From Humulus lupulus (Eukaryota > Streptophyta > Magnoliopsida > Rosales > Cannabaceae): a stretch of DNA of 64,000 bases. The translations under genes and the position numbers were made by a program. The notes below the pieces were generated by a model. The model did not search any database. It was not told the origin of the DNA and saw only the letters and a list, made by a program, of their open reading frames with translations. Shown in pieces: positions 23,856 through 35,300 of the stretch. Positions within the stretch are counted from its first letter, which is position 1, and every line of letters starts with the position of its first letter. Where the stretch lies: contig NC_084796.1 in NCBI RefSeq assembly GCF_963169125.1, positions 90,132,888-90,196,887 of the forward strand. The letters run 5' to 3'.

Positions 23856-25088
23856 TCATTGATAATATTTCTTTAAGTGGATGGCGTTCCAAGTCCGCGG
23901 GACCGCCCCTCCATCAAGTCGAGCTAACTTATAAGTTCCTTCCTTGATGACTTCGATGACCTGGTATGGTCCTTCCCAGTTCGGTCCCAAAACTCCATCT
24001 TTGGGATCTTTTCCAGCAAGGAAAATTCTCCTTAGGACCAAGTCGCCCAAGCTAAAGGCGCATTTTTTGACCTTGGTGTTGAAGTAGCGGGTGATTTTCT
24101 GTTGATAATGGGCGAGCTGGAGTTGCGAATCCTCTCGCCTCTCCTCAACCAGATCGAGGGAATGGCACAGGAGCTCATGGTTTCGATCCTGGTCGTAAGA
24201 CTGGACTCTATGTGAAAGAACCTTTATCTCCACAGGGAGGACTGCCTCACTCCCAAAGGTTAGGGAAAAGGGAGTATGACCCATAGGAGTTCGATGCGAG
24301 GTCTGGTATGCCCATAGGACCTGGGGGAGTTGTTCCGGCCAGACCCCCTTCGCTTCATCTAATCTTTTCTTGAGGCTTGCCTTTAGGGTCTTGTTGACAG
24401 CTTCGACCTGGACATTAGCCTGAGGATAGGCCACGGAGGAGAAAATTTTTACAATCCCATGTCTTTCACATAACACAGTGAACAGGTTGCTGTTGAACTG
24501 AGTGCCGTTATCGGAGACGATCTTCTTGGGCAGGCCGAACCGACAGATGATACTTTTAATCACAAAGTCAAGCACCTTTTTGGACGTTATCGTTGCCAAC
24601 GGCTCTGCCTCCGCCCACTTAGTAAAGTAGTCAATGGCTACCATGGCGTAACGGACCCCGCCTTTTCCAGTGGGGAGGGCGCCAACCAAGTCTATCCCCC
24701 AAACGGCAAACGACCATGGGGACGAGATCATCTTCAGCTCGATCGGAGGAGCTCGAGCAACTGCAGCGAATCGCTAGCACTTGTCGCACTTCTTCACGTA
24801 CGAGATCGAGTCTTTGGATAGAGTTGGCCAGTAATACCCTTGCCTGAGAACCTTTAAGGCCAAGCTCTGCCCCCCGGTGTGGTCTCCGCAGAATCCTTCA
24901 TGAACTTCTTGCAGGATGGCCTTCGCTTCACTTGGAAGAACGCACCGAAGGAGAGGTAGGGAATGCCCACGTCGGTACAACACCCCATCGACCAACGTAT
25001 ATCTCAGAGCTTGATACAGGATTCGCCGTGCATCGTTACTCCCTTCAGGCAGCTTGCCCTCGACGAGATATTCAAGAATGGGGGTCAT
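23856..25088 (-). pseudogene. Integrase of element E
   Basis: It inserts element cDNA. From 25088: an HHCC zinc region (HEGFCGDHTGGQ ... KKCDKC), a TAG just after CDKC (about 24771) where a continuing frame follows, and the core with Asp in WGIDLVGALP, Asp in SDNGTQF and Glu in VEAVNKTLKAS. The C-terminal domain (GDLVLRRIF ... LGPNWEGPYQVIEV) ends at 23856 with IHLKKYYQ. The frame is the same as that of the RT and RNase H, so pol downstream of 26650 is one frame with stops only. Apart from the stop it looks of normal length. Confidence 0.93.
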
Positions 25089-26694
25089 CTAGGTCGGCCT
25101 GGCGTCGACCATCTCGACCTCCGCCTGGTCTTCTTCTATACTTGGTATTTCCAAGAATTCTATTGGCACCAACCCCAAGGTCTCCGTCTCTCCCGAGGTG
25201 GCGAGCTTGGCAAGAGCTTCTGCATTAGCGTTCTGTTCCCGAAGTATCTGTTTGATCGATCCTCGCTCAAATGCGGACAGCTCAGCTTTTACCTTTTCCA
25301 GATATGCGGCCATCTTAGGTCCCCGCGCCTGATACTCGCCCAGAAACTGGTTTACCACGAGCTCGGAGTCACTGAAGCACTGGACGGAGCTCGCCTTTAA
25401 CTCCTTGGCTATCCTCAGCCCGGCCAACAAAGCTTCGTACTCTGCCTCGTTATTGGAGGCCTTGAACCCGAACCTTAGCGCCGAGTGGAATCTATGTCCC
25501 TCGGGGGATATCAGAATGATTCTGGCCCTGGAGCCGTTCTCGTTGGAAGAACCATCCACAAAGATCCTCCACAACGATTGGGGCGAGGTGACCTGTAGTG
25601 AGCCCTCTGCTGGATCCTCCTGGAATCCCGTGCATTCTGCCACAAAATCGATGAGGGCCTGACTTTTCATTGCAGTTCGGGGAGTGTAGAAAATCTCGAA
25701 CTGACTGAGCTCGACCGCCCATTTTAACAAACGTCCCGATGCTTCAGGTTTTTGCAAAACCTGCCTTAGAGGCTGATCGGTCATGACGTGTACTGAGTGA
25801 GATTGGAAGTAAGGCCTGAGCTTTCGCGAGGCCGTGATTAGGCAGAACGCCAATTTTTCCATCAATGGGTATCTTGATTCTGCCCCGAGAAGTCTCTTGC
25901 TGATGTAGTAGATTGGCTTCTGGACTTGGTCCTCTTCTCGTACCAGTACGGCACTAGCTGCATCCTCAGTTATAGCCAGGTAGAGAAAAAGAGGCTCTCC
26001 TGCCTTGGGCTTGGATAGCACGGGCAGTTAAGCCAGATAGGCCTTCAGGTCGAGGAATGCGCTTTCGCATTCTACTGTCCATTCAAACTTCTTGTTTCCT
26101 CGGAGCAGGTTGTAGAAGGGCAAACACTTATTGGTTGACTTGGAGATAAACCGATTGAGGGCCGTCACTCTTCCTGTTAGGCCTTGCACATCTTTCCGCG
26201 ACCTGGGTGAAGGAAGCTCGAGTAGAGACCTGATCTTACTGGGGTTTGCCTCGATTCCTCAGGTATTGACTATGAACCCCAGGAATTTCCCTGACGCGAC
26301 TCCAAAAGTGCATTTCTGGGGATTGAGCCTCATTCCGTATTCTCGTAGTATTTTAAAACATTCTTCCAGGTCGGAAACATGGTTATCGGCACTCTTTGAC
26401 TTGACCAGCATGTCATCAACGTACACTTCCATGTTTTTACTGATCTGGTCCGCGAACATTCTATTTACTAGCCTTTGGTAGGTAGCTCTGGCGTTCTTCA
26501 GTCCGAACGGCATGACCTTATAGCAATAGACATTAGTCGGGGTCATGAAGCTGGTGTGTTCCTGGTCCACCGGATTCATCGCGATCTGATTGTAGCCTGA
26601 GTACGCGTCCATAAAGGACATGAGCTCGTGCCTCGCCGTGGCATCCACCAGCTGGTCAATCCTTGGAAATGGAAAACAATCCTTGGGGAAGGCT
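25089..26694 (-). pseudogene. RT, RNase H and archaeal-type RNase H of element E
   Basis: RT with YNQIAMNPVDQEHTSF, MPFGLKNARATYQRLVN and catalytic YVDDMLVKS (26259-26648). The native RNase H follows (ITEDAASAVLVREE ... PIYYISKRLL), then a connection and a second RNase H (WRIFVDGSSNENGSRA ... NNEAEYEALLAGLRIA, ILREQNANAEALAKLA) that has D, E and D residues of the plant/archaeal type. Two RNase H domains in tandem identify the Tat lineage. In-frame stops lie at 26259-26261, near 26022 and at 25089-25091; the junction with the upstream protease part near 26650-26730 is frameshifted. Confidence 0.92.
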
Positions 26695-27750
26695 TTATTC
26701 AGGTCGGAGAAGTCGATGCAGGTTTGCCATTTTTCCGTTTGGCTTTGGAACTAGCACGAGGTTGGTGACCCAAATTGGAAACCTGGCTTCGCAGATAAAG
26801 CCACATTTTTTGAGCCGGGCTACTTCTTCTTCTAGGGCTTCAGCCTGGGTTGTTCCTAAACGTCTTTGCTTCTGAGACTTGGCGGGAATGCTTTTGTCCA
26901 GATGAAGCGTGTGCATGATGACACTCGGGCTAATCCCCACCATGTCCTTGTGGGACCAAGCGAATACGTCTAAGTTAGCCTGCAGAAACGTAGTCAGCTC
27001 CGCTTTCCTCTTGCCGCAGAGATTTTTCCCGAGCTTGATCGTCCGTGATGGATTTTGTGGATCAAGGTTCACCTCCTCGAGCTCCTCAATAGCCTGGAGC
27101 TCGGATCTGTCTTCTCCTACTCGGGGGTCAATATCCTCACTCAAAGCGACATTTCCCCCTTTGGCACTTTGAGGATTTTCAATCTCAGGGTCCGCTGAGG
27201 GTTCCTGAGATTCCTCTTCACTCAGAATGCCCATAGCCAGCTGCCCGGGTTTAGCTTTTCCCTTCATGGAAATGCTGTAGCATTCCCTGGCCGGGAGCTG
27301 GTCGCCATGGACAGTGCAGGTTCCCGTTGAAGTAGGGAACTTCATGGCGAGGTGTCGAATGGAAGTGATAGCCTCGAAAGCTATGAGCGTAGGTCGGCCC
27401 AAAATGGCGTTGTAAGCAGTGGGGCAGTCTATGACCACGAACTCGAGTAGTTTGGAGACTGTCCGAGATTCTTCCCCTAGGGTGATCACCAGCTCGTTCG
27501 TCCCTATCGCCGCTGATCCTTCTCCCGAAAAACCATACAGCATCAAGGAGGTTGCCTTTAGCTCGGCGACAGTCAAACCCATCTTCTCTAAGGTGGATCG
27601 GAATAGGAGGTTCATCGAGCTCCCGTTGTCTATCAGTACCCTCCTCACTCTCCGGTTGGCGAGCTGGACTGCTACAACCAAGGGATCATTGTGAGGGAAC
27701 TGGACATGGCCTGCATCTTCCTCCGTAAAAATGATTGGTTGCCTCTCCAA
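26695..27750 (-). pseudogene. Aspartic protease and start of RT of element E
   Basis: The 351-aa open stretch has the retroviral-type protease site VLIDNGSSMNLL near residue 40 (D-N-G-S in place of D-T/S-G) and ILGRPTL, then the RT N-terminus (ARLKKCGFICEARFPIWVTN, VPKPNGK). The upstream frame joins gag only after a shift at about 27780-27830. The downstream RT continues in another frame from about 26690. It cleaves Gag-Pol in the virus-like particle. Confidence 0.9.
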
Positions 27751-27811
27751 TCGCTGCTGCTTTGACTAGTGCTGCTCCAAGACGAACTCCACTCCATTGT
27801 GAGCCTTTAGT

Positions 27812-30181
27812 TCATTCACGTATCTCTTCTGGGCACCTATGCTCGTGCCAGCCATGTGCGGACCTCCAGAGATGGTGGATATCTCTCCTCCGACCACGGG
27901 GGGAGGGATGATCTACCTGAGACCCGGGCTGACTGGCTGGGGTTTCTGGAGCAGGTCGACTCGCTGGGACCCTATTCCGTGAGTATTGAGCCAAGGGGCC
28001 GGCTCGGATGAGAGTCTCGATCTCATCTTTCAAATGCCTACAATCGTCGGTATTGTGGCCGATGTAGTTATGAAAACAACAAAATTTTGAAGTGTCTCTC
28101 TTTCCCTTGGGGTGCTTCAATGGCTCCGGCCTCTTCCAAGGGACCCGAGTAGAGTTGGCCAAGAAGATACTCTCTCTGGACTGCGCGAGCTCGGTATACG
28201 TCGTGAAAACGGGCTTAAACTTATCTACGGACTTATTCTTCTTTTGGCCGTGCTGACCCTTTTCACCATTGCCCTTTCTTTTTCCTCCACCGTGCTGGTT
28301 GCTCTGTGCAACGTTTGGGGTCGCTGCCACGACCTCCGTCCCTACTCCCGCGGGCTGATCGGGAACCTGACTGGTTCCCGCAGCTGAGGCTTTGGATTCT
28401 TCCAAGTTTATCCATTCTTGGGCCCTGTTAAGGAATTCGTTGACCGAGATGACTCCCTTCCTCTGTATATCCTTCCATAGGTCTCCTCCAACAAGGATTT
28501 CGGTTCTCATGGCCATGAGCTTGGAACTATCATCTGCGTCTCTAGCCCGAGCAGAAACGTTCGCGAATCTGCTCAGGTAGTCCTTCAGAGTCTCACCGGG
28601 CTGCTGTCTCACGTTAGCCAGGGAATCGGCCTGAATACGGGCGGACTGGGAGGCTCGGAATGCCCTTTTGAAGTCGGCTGAGAAGGTCTTCCAGGAACTG
28701 ATTGACTGTCTTTTACTTTGCTTGAACCACTGTCTGGCAGGTCCGGTCAGTGTGGAAGGGAAGATTATGCATCGTAGCTCCGGGCCAATGTTATGGGCCA
28801 TCATTAGGGTGTTAAACATCCCTAAATGGTCCGACGGGTCTCCGTCCCCGTTGAACTTTGACAAGTAAGGCATACGGAAACCAGATGGGTATGCCGTTGA
28901 TGCTATATTGGGGGCGAAGAGTTCCATCTCGTCCCTTGAATCATATTCGTCTTTTTCTTTTTCTGATAGGAGCTTCCTCATCAGCTCCTCCATCTGAGTC
29001 AGGCACTCGAGGGTTTGGTCCTGATGTCCTTGGTTACTCCGGGGTTGTTCAACAGCTCCGGATCCATTGTACACATTTGGTGGGTTATTGCCCCTCCTTT
29101 CTTGAGATAGGTTATTTGGGACATTCCCCCGGTTGCGTACTTCGGACAGGGCCCCCCCTGAGCGAGCCTGGCCATCTCCTCCTGCTCTGTCCCCTCGATG
29201 AGAGTTGAGGCGATCTCGCAGGTCACCTCCCTGGGTGGTCTGGTGAGTTTGTGCGGAACTTAAACGCTGACGAAGGTCTCCCCCAGAGAGATCACTCCGG
29301 CGACTGCCGGTCCAGTGGCTCCTGCTAGATAGGCTTGGAGTCCGCCTTTGGTGGTGACGACCTGAGCCTTCCCCTGGCGCCCTGCTGCGCCGGGAAGGTC
29401 CAGCTGATGGCGGGTTTCTCCCACTACTCCCATAGGCTGGAATGTCCCGAACAGGCCGAGAAGGAGACGGATATCTGATCGGAGATGGAGGATGCCTGAC
29501 TGGGGAGGCGATCCTAGTTCCGTCTGGATGGATCAAGTTTGGTGGGGGCCTTTCGGCCCTGCCAACCTGTTGGTCCCGCACCGGGCGATCTGGACGAGGC
29601 GCAGGACGGTCGTCGGGGACGGGCTGACGTCGCGAGCCTTCCCCGGATCTCCTTCGGGAATTTCCTCGAGCTCCCCTGGGCGTTCTCAAGGATGGTTGGG
29701 AGCTAGGAGTTGACGTCCTGACCGAACGGTTGTATTGCTGTTGTCCGGTCCTAGGCATTTCCTCGAAGTTTGCCTCTCGATGGTGTGATGAAGGGGTGGA
29801 GTTGGCTGCCGGAAGTCTATCCGAACGGCTATGCCTGGACCGGTTACCCCAGCGAGACTTAGGAGCCTTGCCTTGCCTCTCTCCGACGTTAACGCCGGTT
29901 GTGAGAGGGGGTAATCGGGCCAGGATATCCTGGATTTGCTGGCTAGCTGTTGCTAACTGACTCCTCAGTTGAGCATTCTCCATTTCCACCGCAGTATAAT
30001 AACATGGGTTCGGATTAGGTGGCCGAGGCGCCGAACTACCGGTATCATCTTGGCCCACCAGCTGTTTTCCTGGCCGCTGTTGGACTTCAGGAACTTGTTC
30101 ATCAGGGATGGTAGTATGATGAGCCTCCTGCCCATCATGTTGTTCTGTCTCATTGCCATGCCTGGACCGAGTAGTCACCAT
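27812..30181 (-). CDS. Gag polyprotein of element E
   Basis: A 789-aa open frame, the longest intact one in the window. It forms the virus-like particle that packages element RNA. The start MVTTRSRHGNETEQ at 30181 lies 56 bp inside the 5' LTR end. The N-terminal half is rich in Arg, Ser, Pro and Gly (RNA-binding, disordered). The capsid-type domain is at about residues 425-540 (FNGDGDPSDHLGMFN ... GPARQWFKQ ... SWKTFSADFKRAF). A Tat-style knuckle CCFHNYIGHNTDDCRHLKDEIE lies near residue 720. The last about 20 residues (HHLWRSAHGWHEHR) differ from what the family frame would give, consistent with a shift before the protease. Neighbours: primer site region upstream, protease downstream. Confidence 0.92.
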   Translation of the reverse strand: MVTTRSRHGNETEQHDGQEAHHTTIPDEQVPEVQQRPGKQLVGQDDTGSSAPRPPNPNPCYYTAVEMENAQLRSQLATASQQIQDILARLPPLTTGVNVGERQGKAPKSRWGNRSRHSRSDRLPAANSTPSSHHREANFEEMPRTGQQQYNRSVRTSTPSSQPSLRTPRGARGNSRRRSGEGSRRQPVPDDRPAPRPDRPVRDQQVGRAERPPPNLIHPDGTRIASPVRHPPSPIRYPSPSRPVRDIPAYGSSGRNPPSAGPSRRSRAPGEGSGRHHQRRTPSLSSRSHWTGSRRSDLSGGDLRQRLSSAQTHQTTQGGDLRDRLNSHRGDRAGGDGQARSGGALSEVRNRGNVPNNLSQERRGNNPPNVYNGSGAVEQPRSNQGHQDQTLECLTQMEELMRKLLSEKEKDEYDSRDEMELFAPNIASTAYPSGFRMPYLSKFNGDGDPSDHLGMFNTLMMAHNIGPELRCIIFPSTLTGPARQWFKQSKRQSISSWKTFSADFKRAFRASQSARIQADSLANVRQQPGETLKDYLSRFANVSARARDADDSSKLMAMRTEILVGGDLWKDIQRKGVISVNEFLNRAQEWINLEESKASAAGTSQVPDQPAGVGTEVVAATPNVAQSNQHGGGKRKGNGEKGQHGQKKNKSVDKFKPVFTTYTELAQSRESIFLANSTRVPWKRPEPLKHPKGKRDTSKFCCFHNYIGHNTDDCRHLKDEIETLIRAGPLAQYSRNRVPASRPAPETPASQPGSQVDHPSPRGRRRDIHHLWRSAHGWHEHRCPEEIRE

Positions 30182-30236
30182 AGTTGGATGTTTGCAGCAG
30201 CACTAATCGAACTTGCTCTCAATGAAAGCACCAAAC

Positions 30237-31002
30237 TGTTGACGCAGTTCTTCGTCACCAAGTAATTAAGAGAACAAGAGAAAGGGATTAGTGCCAAATG
30301 TGGAACCGAAACAGATATATGATCTTAGAGGAGGAAAGAGGTGACTCAAAACACGTTTTTTAAGTGGTTCGAAGGTTAAAATCCTTCTACTCCACTAATC
30401 AATATTATTGATATATACTGAGTATTTGATTACAGAGTATTTCATACAAGAGGTTATTTTTTCCAACCCTTATCAACTCCCAAGGTCTCCATATTTATAG
30501 GAGAAGGCACCTGGAAGTTGGTAAGAAGGTCATCCCGTGACCTTCTGACTTGTCGTATCAATTCTGTGACATTCATGATTAATTCCTAAACCTGACACAT
30601 AAGTGCGGTCAAATCAATAGGTAAGGAGGTAATGGGCCGCACGGCCCAACCCAGTCGTGGGTGTCTGAATACGCACGTTCCTGCTGCGTGTCCGAGAAGT
30701 CAGGGGGATATCAGACACGTGATGCCTGATATGTACACGTTTACATTGCGTGTGTTGGCTTCGGAAAGGGTCATGGCCTCCATATGAAGCTCGTATCACG
30801 AGCTTCGTACTTAGCTCCGTCTTCGACCTTCGGAAAACCTGCCCCGGCCTTGGGCAGTGATGGCGAGCTCTTGGGGCTTCCTCGAGCTAGGAAGGCACGA
30901 CACTACGACAGAAGCTCCGGCCCCTAGGGATGATCATGAGGTAATCATGGTTAGGCCGCAGCTCGACTTGCTAATCAGCCCGTGGGAAAATCAGGGCGTA
31001 CA
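30237..31002 (-). repeat. 5' LTR of element E
   Basis: 766 bp, same length and ends as the 3' copy. TATA (minus) at 30492-30499. The sequence just inside the element (30225-30236, minus GTTTGGTGCTTT) should hold the primer site, but I cannot name the tRNA. Confidence 0.93.
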
Positions 31003-31007
31003 CAGAG
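31003..31007. repeat. Target-site duplication of element E, right copy
   Basis: CAGAG, matching 18613-18617. The RT of C resumes immediately after it. Confidence 0.92.
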
Positions 31008-32219
31008 GTTTCCACTGACTTATTGACTCTATCTTGGTAGGATCCACGGATATCCCTTCTCCTGACACCACATGGCCCAAGAAACTCACCTTTTCCAGCC
31101 AAAATTCACACTTGCAAAATTTGGCATAAAGTTTTGTTCCTTCAAACGCTAAAAAAAAAATTCCAAATGCACTGCATGTTCCTCTGGGTTCCTCGAGTAA
31201 ATCAAAATATAACCAATAAACACGATGTGAATTTATCCAGAAACTCGCTAAACACTCGGTTCATGAGGTCCATGAATGTCGCATGTGCATTGGTGAGTCT
31301 GAAGGACATCACTACGAACTCGTAGTGCCCATACCACGTCTGGAACGCTGTCTTAGGTATGTCTGACTCTGAGATGATGGTAACTTGATCGAAGATCTAT
31401 CTTGGAGAATATCGATGCTCCCTGGAGTTGATTAAATAAATCATCGATCCTGGGAAGTGGGTACTGGTTCTTAATTGTCATCTTCTTAAGCTCCCGATAG
31501 TCTATACACCTTCTCATGGAGCCATCTTTCTTCTTTGCAAAAAATATCGAGGATCCCCACGGAAAATGACTCAGACTTATGAACTTTTTATCCAACTACT
31601 CCTTCAGTTGAGCCTCTAGCTCCTTAAATTGTGCTGGCGTCATCCAGTATGGAGCTTTTGAAATAAGCACTGTCCTCGGAATAATTTCTATTTTGAACAC
31701 CACTTCTCGCTCCGGTGGTAGCCCAGGAAGGTCATCGAGAAATACTTCAGCATATTTGCATATGATGGGCACTTCGGCTGGTTGTGACGTGCCCTCTTTA
31801 TCCATATATACGACATGTGCCAGATATCCAATGCAACTGTCCCTTGACATCTTCCTCGCTTTCATAGCAGAGATCATCATGAATTTCTTGTCCCTGGCTG
31901 TGCCTTGGAACGTAAAAAACTCTTCTCCTGTCGGTTTGAAAACCACTTTCCTCTTCTTACAGTTCACTATGGCACTATACTTAGATAACTAGTCCATCCC
32001 TAACATTACATTATATCTGTGTTGGTCTAAAATCAACAGGTCTATTTTCAACTCTCGTCTCTCTATCCAAACTGGTACGACTCTTACCCATGACCACACC
32101 AACATATCTTCGCCTGAAGGCAACGACACCCCACATACACTAGGCGTAGGTTCAGGCATTCTATTCAATATTTCAACAAAAGAGGCAGTGGCAAAAGAAT
32201 GTGATGCATCAATGTCCAT
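31008..32219 (-). pseudogene. Protease and N-terminal RT of element C
   Basis: The protease is degraded: MDIDASHSFATASFVE (31989-32219) stands where the family has D-S/T-G-A and SHSF, and HRYNVMLGMD is the flap end. The linker (31596-31967) has the family's APYWMTPAQFKELEAQL. RT begins at 31353-31595 ([41 protein letters not shown] split by frames). The region 31008-31350 continues RT with stops. The gene is cut by E at the CAGAG site and resumes at 18612. Confidence 0.88.
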
Positions 32220-33679
32220 TAATGCATTTGATGAGGTTTGGACAATAGAGATCTAGCCTGACACCATGTCAGATGGTCCAACTTCTTTGTTGCCTTGAGT
32301 AAGAGCGTATACTTGTTGCAGGTCTCCTATTTGCTTTTGGTTGTTGTTGCTGTCCATCCAATTCTGACTTGGGAAATTCTTAGCGAGGTGCCCTTATTTT
32401 CCGCAGGCATAGAATGCCCCCGCCTAACACTCACCCAGATGTCGATGGCCACATTTATCACAAATAGACCAGCACTTGAAATCACACCTAGATTGTTTGT
32501 TGGAACCCCGACCCAACTATCAGACCGTCCACCTTTTCTCTTGTTATTCCCATTGCTACTCGCCCTTGAGCCTCTTGGGGCTCCAAAATTCCCTTTATTG
32601 AGGTTGATCCTAGGGAAAAACCTTCCCGTGGAGCCACTCCGGTTAGCTCAAGTCTAACCTGAATTGCCAAAGGTAAACTTTCTTCCTTCAAACTTCTGAG
32701 ATTCCTTCCTTTCCAGCCTAGACCATGACTCTTCCTTTCCATCCTAGACCATGCTCACTCCACTGCTTCTGCATATGTTTCCGGGCTTGTCTTCCCGATG
32801 TCCATAAGTTTTTCGATCTCTCCTCGAAGTCCTCTCACAAATCTCCATACTTTAGTTATTCAGTACTAACCAGATTCGGTTAGAATCGAAATAAGTAATA
32901 AAACTTCCCTGTATATTCCTGAACGCTCAAATTTCCTTGCTTCAGAGTCGTAAACTCTACCACCTTGTGGTCAATCACAGTACAGCTGTAATACTTAGAG
33001 TTGAACAATACTATGAATTCTGGCTATTCCATTTCGGCCATATTATGACCATTATTTGCAGCATCCCACAAGATGCGAGCATCTTTTCTCAACATATAAA
33101 TTGTACAAACCACCTTTTCATGCTCAACAATTTTAATGAAATTGAAGATCCTTTCTAGTACGCTAATCCACTCTTGTCCCACCACTAAGTCAGTAGTACC
33201 TTCAAAGGTGGGTGGGTTCTGGAAACCAAACCGTTCAGAGATGGTTTTCTGTTGGGCCACCCTCGGTGTCTCAACCTGTTGTTCAAGCCATGCCCCACCA
33301 GCCAGTGGATCCTAGTTTGCTATTTTAGCTGCAACTACTTCTGGTTCATTCCGGTTGCAGTCGGGCTTGCTGGGAGGCATTGAAGTAATGTTTGAAACAT
33401 CTTTGTTTGACGGGCATTAGAGTCCACCTGCCTCTTATAGCCCTGCTTAATGCGAGCATTCTGAGCTTCCATGTCCCTATGGAGCTCCTTTATCAGAGCG
33501 GCAAGGTTAGGTCCTTGATTCGCCCCCTAACCTTGACCTTGGTCCATCACTCGGCCTCGACCTTTACCTTGACCTTGGCCTCGGCCTACTGGAACATGAA
33601 GGTTCATAGCTGGTTAATCTACTGGATCCTATGCATTATCGGCTTGACGACCTACCCTGGCCCTGGTATTAAGAGCCAT
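32220..33679 (-). pseudogene. Gag remnant of element C
   Basis: Reading starts at an ATG at 33679 (MALNTRARVGRQADNA) with a Gly/Gln/Arg-rich N-terminus and several in-frame stops. The capsid part is clearest at 33024-33260 (FGFQNPPTFEGTTDL ... WISVLERIF ... DARILWDAANNGH). The zinc-knuckle zone near 32330-32470 is rich in Cys and His codons but broken. It formed the particle shell in the active ancestor. The upstream ORF 33851-34342 is separate. Confidence 0.82.
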
Positions 33680-33850
33680 GAAAAGTTCCTACATAAATAT
33701 AGAGAACGACGAGCGATTACTAAAAGTAACAAGCTAGTAGCAACATAAGCATGCTACTCTTTACATAAGTGATCAACAACCAATCATAGAACTCGGCCAT
33801 TAGACAAAAGATTGAATTTAAATATATCAAACCATGACCTCTCCAGGGTT

Positions 33851-34342
33851 TTAATCTACCGCAGCCTTATCCTGAGGCTGGGCTCCTGCAGGTACTGGAA
33901 AATCCCCCACCACAAGTTGTGCCCATCGATCACCCTCTTCGGTCTTATGAATGTGTTGCGCTATCAGACGCTCACGGTACTCTGCATAACATGTTGATAC
34001 GTCATCAAAGGGGCTAAATGCAAGCTCAATGGCTGCCGAAAACTCTGGCCAAGAGGTAGTGCCCAGTCTCAGATGCCTTATTTGAAACCATCGAAAAGCC
34101 TTGTCTCGCAGGTGAAAGCTGGCCAATCTCACCATGAAGCTCGGAGGAATCACCATATCCTCGAAGATGATTGCTAGTGAAAGAGTCCAAAACCAGACGT
34201 CATACGATTTGTCGACTTCCCCAGTAAATATGCGGGGACAGGCGTTATGGAATCCGTGATAGAATCGAAGTTTTTGCCCTAAGGTATATACTATAGGTGG
34301 GTTTTCTAGGATAGGGTTATTAACATCGAGTAGCTCAGCCAT
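33851..34342 (-). CDS. Leader ORF of element C, gag-like protein of unknown role
   Basis: A 163-aa open frame (MAELLDVNNPILENPP) between the primer site and gag. Its middle reads LRDKAFRWFQIRHLRLGTTS followed by WPEFSAAIELAF, the pattern of the plant retrotransposon gag capsid fold (A..W......SW.EF...F). It may therefore be a second, divergent gag-type domain. The protein is open although the neighbouring gag and pol are full of stops. No membrane segment or knuckle is seen. Another possibility is a captured fragment or an N-terminal gag exon. I do not recognise the family; the gag resemblance is moderate. Confidence 0.6.
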   Translation of the reverse strand: MAELLDVNNPILENPPIVYTLGQKLRFYHGFHNACPRIFTGEVDKSYDVWFWTLSLAIIFEDMVIPPSFMVRLASFHLRDKAFRWFQIRHLRLGTTSWPEFSAAIELAFSPFDDVSTCYAEYRERLIAQHIHKTEEGDRWAQLVVGDFPVPAGAQPQDKAAVD

Positions 34343-34490
34343 GCAACCTAAAATTTATAGAATTCAGGCAGGTATGCACATAGAAATAGAAATCACATGA
34401 ACGAAACTTAAGACATTACTTATAGTGAGTGCACGTCTATCTTTGCGAATGTACATGTTAGTTTGTCTACAGAACCGGTTTAGCCTAGTG

Positions 34491-34501
34491 CTCTCATACC
34501 A
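34491..34501 (-). promoter_or_regulatory. Primer-binding site of element C
   Basis: The minus strand reads TGGTATGAGAG two bases inside the LTR end (34504). This matches the 3' end of initiator-Met tRNA with one mismatch (G for C). Position and spacing equal those in element D. Confidence 0.8.
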
Positions 34502-35159
34502 ACTGTAACTTCCCGTAAAATCTCTTAACATAATTTGCAGAAAAACATAACCATTTTCTAAAATAAGGAAATAAAAAATCCACATAAAAAAACTTTTCAA
34601 AACATGCCAGAGTTCGGAAGTATGCGCATACCTCAAAGTAAATTATAATGTCATAATTTTAAAACATTCAACAAGCCCAAAATAAATTCTTAGTTATCAT
34701 ATGGGTTCTAGGCCCCAAAAGATAAATTCCCAAAAGGTCGGTCCACATGTAGATCCTCACAGATAAACTCCAACACTCACTGATCCACTTTGCCTTTGAG
34801 CTTATCTACAACACGAAACAACTAGGTAAGCGAAACGCTTAGTAAGAACATCATAACAAACAAAACCACATAAACGAAGCAAGAACTTAAACTAACTGTA
34901 ACTAGGCAGATAACCAACCAAGATTAGGATTATGATGAAACCGAACTCTAACATATAATTTAAGATCTTGCGAACGTCCTGGAAAACTTATGGTCATGCC
35001 TCATAACAAAAATTCATATCTTGAAGGTACACATGCACACAGAAAATCCCAAAGAATATACAGTCTTAACTGGTAACATACATACTTACTTACTCAGTCA
35101 TATCTTAACACACATACTTAGTCATTCATATCTTAACGTACATACATACTTAGGTTTCC

Positions 35160-35300
35160 AGAGGAACCTTCAACATAACAAATCTTCACATATCTTAGCA
35201 TAACTTAACATATCTTACCATAGCTTATCATATCTTAGTACATCTTAAAATATCTTACCATAGCATAACATCTCTTAATACATCTTAACATATCTTACCG
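35160..35300. repeat. Short degenerate tandem repeat in the LTR of C
   Basis: CTTAACATAT and CTTACCATAG motifs alternate roughly every 10-12 bases. The AT-rich composition suggests slippage. No coding potential. Confidence 0.7.

Larger units (their letters stand above)
18618..31002 (-). mobile_element. Full-length Tat-type Ty3/gypsy element E
   Basis: A 12,385-bp element with two 766-bp LTRs (about 96% identical over the first 400 bp by eye) and a perfect CAGAG duplication. Order on the minus strand: 5' LTR, gag, protease, RT, RNase H, a second archaeal-type RNase H, integrase, a 119-bp tandem array, an antisense multi-exon gene, polypurine tract (about 19384-19395) and 3' LTR. Dual RNase H, a long spacer after pol and an antisense extra gene are recognised features of the Tat lineage (Retand/Grande-like). 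It inserted into the RT of element C. Confidence 0.95.

Noticed and set aside
28999..29960. Several frames opposite gag of E
   Set aside because: They are shadows of the Arg/Pro/Ser-rich gag coding sequence.
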